From contig DAOVBT010000002.1 of NCBI GenBank assembly GCA_030670375.1, forward strand, positions 1 to 26,748: DNA of 26,748 nt, given 5' to 3'. The notes below the pieces were generated by a model. It searched no databases, was not told where the DNA came from, and saw only the letters and a program-made list of their open reading frames with translations. Every line of letters begins with the position of its first letter. The stretch's first letter is position 1. The translations under genes were made by a program, and so were the position numbers. Below are positions 22,536 to 26,748 of this stretch, piece after piece. Origin of the DNA: Candidatus Aminicenantota bacterium. Its GTDB lineage: Bacteria > Acidobacteriota > Aminicenantia > Aminicenantales > Aminicenantaceae.

Positions 22536-23267
22536 ATGCTTAAAAACTATAGGATTGAGATCAGTTATGACGGAACCGACTATCACGGATGGCAGAGGCA
22601 ACCGGCGAAAAAGACCATCCAGGGCCGTCTCGAAAGAGCCCTGGCCAAAATCGCGAAAAAAAACATCTCTGTTTTGGGTGCGGGCCGAACCGATGCGGGT
22701 GTGCATGCGCTCGCGCAGGTTGCAAACTTCAAAGCCGACCTTACCCTCACAGAAGAAGAACTCCTTCGGGCGATGAATTCTCTTCTTCCCCGTGATATCC
22801 GCATCATATCGCTCCAGAAAGTCGGCAAAGATTTTCATGCAAGAAGGATGGCCCTGTCCAAAATATACCAGTACCGAATACTCAACGCAAAAAGCATCAG
22901 TCCTTTCCTCATCCGATATGCCCTCCATTGGCCTTACCAGCTTGATTTGGAGGGGATGAAATCCGCTTCTGCAAAATTCATAAGAGAGGCAGATTTCACT
23001 CCCTTTTCTTCCAACCGGCTTTTGTTTCCTGTGAGGAATGTCAGCCGCTCCGCAATTCAAAAAAGGGGAGAGGAAATCATATACACGGTCGAGGCGAACG
23101 GATTTTTGAGATACATGGTGAGAACCATGGTGGGAACTCTTCTAGAAATCGGAAGAGGAAGAAGGTCACCAGATATCATCGACGACCTGTTCAAGGGAGG
23201 CAAACGAACGCTCGACAGTCCCACCGCAGAGCCTCAAGGTCTTTGCCTGATCAAGGTCTTTTATTGA
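22536..23267 (+). CDS. truA: TruA, tRNA pseudouridine(38-40) synthase
   Basis: TruA converts uridine to pseudouridine at positions 38-40 of the tRNA anticodon arm. From ATG 22536 it is 243 aa, the usual length. The frame extends to 22476, but CGGAG five bases before 22536 and the family start (MLKNYRIEISYDGTDYHGWQ) favour the shorter form. The catalytic motif GAGRTDAGVHA carries D53 (E. coli Asp60). Further signatures are QVANFK, SKIYQYRI, DFTPFSS, and FLRYMVRTMVGTLLEIGRG near the C-terminus. Its last 7 bases overlap the end of the convergent rimI gene. It is the only gene of its transcript visible here. Confidence 0.95.
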   Translation: MLKNYRIEISYDGTDYHGWQRQPAKKTIQGRLERALAKIAKKNISVLGAGRTDAGVHALAQVANFKADLTLTEEELLRAMNSLLPRDIRIISLQKVGKDFHARRMALSKIYQYRILNAKSISPFLIRYALHWPYQLDLEGMKSASAKFIREADFTPFSSNRLLFPVRNVSRSAIQKRGEEIIYTVEANGFLRYMVRTMVGTLLEIGRGRRSPDIIDDLFKGGKRTLDSPTAEPQGLCLIKVFY

Positions 23268-23704
23268 GAGAGGCTTTTCCCCATGATGATGGCATCCTCA
23301 GAGGGACTGCGGTAATATCCCTTTCTCAAGCCTAATATCGTGAACCCCAATTTTTCGTACAAGCGACGGGCGGCAAGATTGGATGGCCTGACCTCCAAAA
23401 ATACGAACTCGGCACCTTTTTGGCGCATCTCGAGCAACACCTTCCTGAGCACTCCTTCACCCACTCCCAACTGCCTGTAATCGGGAGAGATCGCAATATT
23501 GCTGATCTGAACTTCATTTCTCATATGCCAATAAATGATGTACCCGATGACCTTTTCCAATGGTCTATAAATAATGACATACGGATTAGAAATGGGTCTA
23601 TTCTCTATCTCACCCTTGAAAGAAGAAAGTTGCCAGGGATTGGGATAAGAAATGTTTTCAATCTCTATGACAGAGGGAAGATCTTCTTCGACCATCTGCC
23701 GCAA
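23261..23704 (-). CDS. rimI: RimI-type GNAT N-acetyltransferase (start uncertain)
   Basis: RimI acetylates the N-terminal alanine of ribosomal protein S18; related enzymes have other protein targets. The GNAT fold is clear: EDLPSVIEIENISYPNPWQ, VQISNIAISPDYRQLGVGEG (acetyl-CoA loop Q/R-x-x-G-x-G/A), FVFLEVRPSNLAARRLYEKL, then GFTILGLRKGYY and DAIIMG. TTG 23704 gives 147 aa with AAGAGG eight bases upstream. The frame continues upstream without a stop to an ATT at 23740, six bases after a perfect GGAGG. It would add 12 residues that look like the first beta strand (AYFLRQM). Which start is used is open. It follows tsaB, a common pairing. Confidence 0.9.
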   Translation of the reverse strand: MRQMVEEDLPSVIEIENISYPNPWQLSSFKGEIENRPISNPYVIIYRPLEKVIGYIIYWHMRNEVQISNIAISPDYRQLGVGEGVLRKVLLEMRQKGAEFVFLEVRPSNLAARRLYEKLGFTILGLRKGYYRSPSEDAIIMGKSLSQ

Positions 23705-23735
23705 AAAATAGGCCTCTTGGGGAAGATCCGATTTC

Positions 23736-24449
23736 CTAATGTTTTTCCTCCGCCTGAGATTTGCGTAAATACAAGGGCTCTATTTCATGGATATCTTTTC
23801 CTTTATTTTTTCGCAACATTTCATAGCCGATCAATCCAACCTCATAAGCTATGTAGGGAGTCCTTCGGGAAAATCTCGCCTTATCCTTTAAATACTGGAA
23901 CAGCAAAGAGCGGTAAACACCCGCGCCACTGCCGATAAAGTGAATGATCCGATGAGCCGGCAGTCGCGAAAACAAGGCATCCGGAGAGTAGGCGCCCTGC
24001 GGAATAAGCTCTTGGAAGCCTCCTGCCTTTGACTCAAAAAGGGCGGCATAAACTTCGTTTTTTTTGGCATCGAGGAGGGGACAGATCAACCGATTCTGTG
24101 GATGTTGGATTTTTCTCGCCAGCGCCTCCAGCGTGGAAACCGGGGCTATCGGTTTTCCGGAAGGATACGCAAAAGATTTTATCGTACTCAACCCAATCCT
24201 TATTCCCGTAAACGAACCAGGGCCTACGGCCACGGCGAATCCTTCCACATCCTGAATGCTCAGCTCGTTGGACTCTAACAAAAATCGGATAGCAGGAAGA
24301 AGACGCTCAGAAAATGTGGCCGGAGAATCCTGATTGATTTCGGCAAAAAGAGAGGGGCCTCTTAAAAGGGCTACACTCCCTGATGGCGTGGTCGTATCCA
24401 CACCGAGAATAAGGGCATCCTTTTCAATCTTGATTCCAGGTTTTCCCAT
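23736..24449 (-). CDS. tsaB: TsaB, tRNA t6A-modification complex scaffold
   Basis: TsaB is the catalytically inactive partner that holds TsaD and TsaE in the bacterial complex making N6-threonylcarbamoyladenosine at tRNA position 37. The 237-aa protein has the ASKHA-fold start ALILGVDTTTPSGSVALLRG, the family hallmark FAVAVGPGSFTGIRIGLST, AYPSGKPIAPVSTLEALA, LLDAKKNEVYAALF, and the typical end PLYLRKSQAE. Histidine metal ligands of TsaD are absent, which separates it from TsaD. ATG 24449 lies 26 bases inside the end of the leuD-like gene, so the two are probably coupled. The rimI-type gene follows directly. tsaD and tsaE are not in the window. Confidence 0.94.
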   Translation of the reverse strand: MGKPGIKIEKDALILGVDTTTPSGSVALLRGPSLFAEINQDSPATFSERLLPAIRFLLESNELSIQDVEGFAVAVGPGSFTGIRIGLSTIKSFAYPSGKPIAPVSTLEALARKIQHPQNRLICPLLDAKKNEVYAALFESKAGGFQELIPQGAYSPDALFSRLPAHRIIHFIGSGAGVYRSLLFQYLKDKARFSRRTPYIAYEVGLIGYEMLRKNKGKDIHEIEPLYLRKSQAEEKH

Positions 24450-24969
24450 AGCTATATAGCCCCCCTGCCCTATAAATTTCGTATTGGACGTCGCTCATGG
24501 GCAGGATGTGAAACGACAGGTTTTTGCTGCTAATCTGAGCTTTTCCGGATAGGAAAAACACGCGAATATCATCTCCCGTCTCGAGTTTTCCTTCATCCAC
24601 AAGCTGCGTGAGTTCCAAGCTCCTCAGGACCGGAAAGCCCGAATTGACCGCATTCCGGAAGTAGATGGCTCCGAAGGATGGCGAGAGGATGGCCCCGATC
24701 TGTAAAGATCTGAAACAATCCACCGCTTGCTGGCGGGAAGAGCCCGCCCCAAAATTCCGGCCCACGACAAGAATGTCTCCAGGGCTGGACTTTTGGGGAA
24801 AATCCTTCCAGCCCTCCAAGTTACCGAAGGCATAAGTTCCCATCTTATCCACCTCGGTGATATGGAGATGGGCATTGTGAAAAATTTGATCGGTATCGAT
24901 GTTTTCGATGAGATGGCCCTTAGCGTCGGAAAGAACACGAATTTTTCCTGAAACGCTTGATTCTGTCAT
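24424..24969 (-). CDS. leuD: LeuD-type small subunit of an isopropylmalate dehydratase/homoaconitase-like enzyme
   Basis: This subunit supplies the swivel domain of a [4Fe-4S] dehydratase that isomerises 2-isopropylmalate or a related hydroxy-acid. From ATG 24969, one base after the leuC stop and preceded by GGAGG, the protein is 181 aa. The longer frame to 25071 runs into leuC and is rejected. Motifs are ENIDTDQIFHNAHLHITEVD, GRNFGAGSSRQQAVD and AIYFRNAVNSGFPVL. The GSSR loop is present, but GSSRExx reads GSSRQQ and NFGCGSS reads NFGAGSS. The specificity loop is HLHIT, not the YLVY or YLRT that I recall for isopropylmalate and homoaconitate enzymes. The substrate is therefore uncertain. Confidence 0.82.
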   Translation of the reverse strand: MTESSVSGKIRVLSDAKGHLIENIDTDQIFHNAHLHITEVDKMGTYAFGNLEGWKDFPQKSSPGDILVVGRNFGAGSSRQQAVDCFRSLQIGAILSPSFGAIYFRNAVNSGFPVLRSLELTQLVDEGKLETGDDIRVFFLSGKAQISSKNLSFHILPMSDVQYEIYRAGGLYSYGKTWNQD

Positions 24970-24970
24970 G

Positions 24971-26158
24971 TCACAAATCCTCCGGACCGATGATTCGGCC
25001 GACCACACAGGAGGCCGCAACCACCTCAGGACTTGCCAAATATGTTTGGCCTTTACCTTGTTTGCCCGCAAAATTTCGGTTGCCGGTGCTGATTTGGACT
25101 TCCCCCTCTCCGGTCAGCCCGATATGTCCTTCAGCACATCCTCCGCATCCGGGATTGCTGACGATGGCTCCACTGGAAAAAAGAGTTTCGAGGATTCCTT
25201 GGCTCAGAAGCTCTTGGTACACGCGTCTTGTGGCTGGGACAACCTTGAGCATGACTCCCTCTTTTATTTTCCGCCCCTCCAGAACTCGTGCGGCAGCGGC
25301 CAAATCCTCTGTCCGCCCATTGGTACAGGACCCGATAAAACCGGAATGGATGTCTGTGCCCTTGAATTCAGACACATCAAATACGTTCTCTGGAGAAGAG
25401 GGAGCAGCGATTTGAGGGGTCAAACCCGTGACATCGAGCGCGACAGAATCTGCATATGCGGCATTTTCATCGACCTCAGGAACAAAACCTATGATACCAG
25501 CCATCTCGGTTACCATGCTGCAGAGGGTTATGCGCCCGGCCAAGGAAAGGTTCTTGACCGCCTCTCCATAAAACTCCACTGCCTTCAGGGCAGCCCTCTG
25601 CGTGCCCAATCGTTTCAAGATATAAAGCGTCAAATCTTTGGCACTGGCTGCAGATGAGACGGCCCCATCGATCTTGACCCGGAGTGTTTCAGGCACCTCA
25701 AACCATGTTTTTCCCGTTCTAAAGGCAAAAGTGATATCCACATCCCCCATTCCCTGTCCGAAACAATTCACCGCTCCCAGAATGTTCAGATGACTGTCTG
25801 TCCCGACCACCGTCATTCCCGCCAATGCCAGGCCTTCCTCGATAAGCACATGAGAGCCAATCCCTTGGTCCACATCAAAGACCTTTATGTTGTTTTTGCG
25901 GGCAAAATTGCGGCAAATCTGTTGGTTGTCCGCATACTTGAGAGAACAGGCAGGGACACACAAATCAAACGTAAAAAACGTCTTGGTCTTGTCTTCGACA
26001 GGATCATCCCCGTATTCTCTCTCGAAGTTTTTCACTACATTGGGCCCACCAAAATCCCGCGCCGACCGGATGTCCAGGTCCATCCACACGATCTTCCCGG
26101 GTTCTACTTCATCATGCGTGTGCGACTGGATGATTTTTTCGATGACTGTTTTCGGCAT
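24971..26158 (-). CDS. leuC: LeuC-type large subunit, [4Fe-4S] isopropylmalate dehydratase/homoaconitase-like
   Basis: This aconitase-superfamily large subunit has 395 aa. It carries DQGIGSHVLIEEGLALAGMT, GTDSHLNILGAVNCFGQGMG, FIGSCTNGRTEDLAAA (first cluster Cys) and NPGCGGCAEGHIG (the C-x-x-C pair), so all three 4Fe-4S ligands are present. Length and the stand-alone small subunit match the leuC/homoaconitase type with split subunits, rather than fused aconitase. The frame opens at a TTG (26164); ATG 26158 is preferred, although only a weak GAGATAA-like site precedes it. The leuD-type gene starts one base after its stop. Leucine synthesis is the default reading, with homoaconitase or another malate-derivative role possible. 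Confidence 0.86.
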   Translation of the reverse strand: MPKTVIEKIIQSHTHDEVEPGKIVWMDLDIRSARDFGGPNVVKNFEREYGDDPVEDKTKTFFTFDLCVPACSLKYADNQQICRNFARKNNIKVFDVDQGIGSHVLIEEGLALAGMTVVGTDSHLNILGAVNCFGQGMGDVDITFAFRTGKTWFEVPETLRVKIDGAVSSAASAKDLTLYILKRLGTQRAALKAVEFYGEAVKNLSLAGRITLCSMVTEMAGIIGFVPEVDENAAYADSVALDVTGLTPQIAAPSSPENVFDVSEFKGTDIHSGFIGSCTNGRTEDLAAAARVLEGRKIKEGVMLKVVPATRRVYQELLSQGILETLFSSGAIVSNPGCGGCAEGHIGLTGEGEVQISTGNRNFAGKQGKGQTYLASPEVVAASCVVGRIIGPEDL

Positions 26159-26198
26159 TTTCAAATTATCTCAATCTATTAGCCTTTCATAACCAGGA

Positions 26199-26748
26199 TT
26201 ATAAACGTTGTGCTACTGCGTGGGCAACGTCCAAAGTCGTAGAACTTCCTCCGAGATCGTACGTTCTGACTTTCCCCTCCCGGATGATATCCGCAATGGC
26301 TTGTTCCAAGCGAGAAGCCATCTCCCCTTCTCCCAACCATTCCAGCATCATCTTGGTTGCCAACAGCATGGCCGTGGGATTCACCTTGTACATCCCGGTA
26401 TATTTTGGTGCCGACCCATGCGTGGGTTCGAACACCGCATAATCATCCCCGATATTTCCGCTGCAGGCAAAGCCCAATCCCCCGACGAGCTGAGCAGCAA
26501 GATCCGAGATGATATCTCCGAACAGATTCTCGGCAACCAGGACATCATAGTCTTGGGGATTTTTCACCAACCACATAGCCATAGCATCCACATTGGCTTC
26601 CCAAAACGCCACATCGGAATACTCCCTGGACATCTTCCTGGCGATATGCAGTATTAATCCTCCCGTCTCCCGGAGGACGTTCGGTTTTTCCACGATGGTA
26701 ACCGACCGGCGTTTGTTTGTCCTGGCATACTCAAAGGCCCGGCGGCAA
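26199..26748 (-). CDS. Isocitrate/isopropylmalate dehydrogenase family protein (5' truncated)
   Basis: The C-terminal 182 residues of a beta-decarboxylating dehydrogenase are present. The frame is open through the window edge (starting RRAFEYARTNKRR), so the N-terminal part with the substrate-specificity helix is missing. Visible motifs are EKPNVLRETGGL (counterpart of the HKAN/DKAN catalytic Lys-Asn segment), VLVAENLFGDIISDLAAQLV (metal-binding Asp residues), and the nucleotide-site EPTHGSAPKYTG with NPTAMLLATKMML. GSAP..AG/TG and ENLFGD fit isocitrate, homoisocitrate and isopropylmalate dehydrogenases alike. The leuC-type gene follows after 40 bases, so the three act in sequence in one pathway. 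leuB is possible but not proven, so no symbol is given. Confidence 0.88.
   Translation of the reverse strand, partial: CRRAFEYARTNKRRSVTIVEKPNVLRETGGLILHIARKMSREYSDVAFWEANVDAMAMWLVKNPQDYDVLVAENLFGDIISDLAAQLVGGLGFACSGNIGDDYAVFEPTHGSAPKYTGMYKVNPTAMLLATKMMLEWLGEGEMASRLEQAIADIIREGKVRTYDLGGSSTTLDVAHAVAQRL

Noticed and set aside
24970..25071. 34-residue upstream extension of the leuD-type frame
   Set aside because: It overlaps leuC, and GGAGG plus ATG 24969 gives the expected start.
25416..25435. GGGGTCAAACCC...TGACAT resembling an arm of the inverted repeat at 18942-19023
   Set aside because: It lies in conserved leuC coding sequence, differs in the second half and has no opposing arm; taken as coincidence.

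Overview
The window is 26,748 bases of a compact bacterial chromosome with roughly half GC. It starts inside mraY and ends inside an isocitrate/isopropylmalate-type dehydrogenase gene. A predicted lipoprotein and a signal-peptide-bearing beta-barrel-like protein ending in Phe suggest a diderm (Gram-negative) host. The combination of a dcw cluster, an MglA-type GTPase, several GT4 glycosyltransferases and a sulfatase-fold lipoprotein recalls Acidobacteriota or candidate lineages such as Aminicenantes. That placement is an impression only; no rRNA or phylogenetic marker was compared.

Region 1 (1-10396, + strand) is a division and cell-wall operon: mraY (partial), murD, ftsW, murG, murC, ftsQ, ftsA, ftsZ, then hutI overlapping the end of ftsZ. 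Junctions are overlaps or gaps of at most 11 bases. murB and ddl, often found between murC and ftsQ, are not here. The genes cover lipid I formation (MraY), D-Glu and L-Ala ligation (MurD, MurC), lipid II formation (MurG), septal glycan polymerisation (FtsW) and the divisome (FtsQ, FtsA, FtsZ). HutI, a histidine catabolism enzyme, is an unexpected passenger.

Region 2 (10525-11388, - strand) is a three-gene operon: a 57-aa membrane protein with two Cys, an ArsR-type repressor and a thioredoxin with a WCAPC active site. A near-ideal sigma70 promoter sits in front of it, and an imperfect dyad fills the spacer.

Region 3 (11538-18893, - strand) contains, in order of transcription, a 66-aa helical protein, a coiled-coil micro-ORF, four GT4-type glycosyltransferases in an A-B-B-A paralogue arrangement, an MglA-like GTPase with an unusual charged tail, and the ComM/YifB AAA+ ATPase. 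The glycosyltransferases overlap one another and probably build one surface glycan. A 22-bp perfect inverted repeat (18942-19023) separates this block from a sulfatase-fold lipoprotein whose nucleophile position is Thr (19030-20985).

Region 4 (20986-23267) holds a TIGR00725/SLOG-like gene divergent from the sulfatase, a small outer-membrane-type protein on the - strand, and truA.

Region 5 (23261-26748, - strand) is an operon of a decarboxylating dehydrogenase (partial), LeuC-type and LeuD-type dehydratase subunits, tsaB and rimI. It joins an amino-acid or TCA-type carbon-chain pathway to tRNA t6A modification and ribosomal protein acetylation.

No gene-free stretch exceeds 300 bases. The longest gaps are 10397-10524, 11389-11537, 13916-14075, 20986-21138 and 22350-22535. 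Apart from the sites listed they show nothing I recognise. No rRNA, tRNA, CRISPR array or intact insertion sequence was found.
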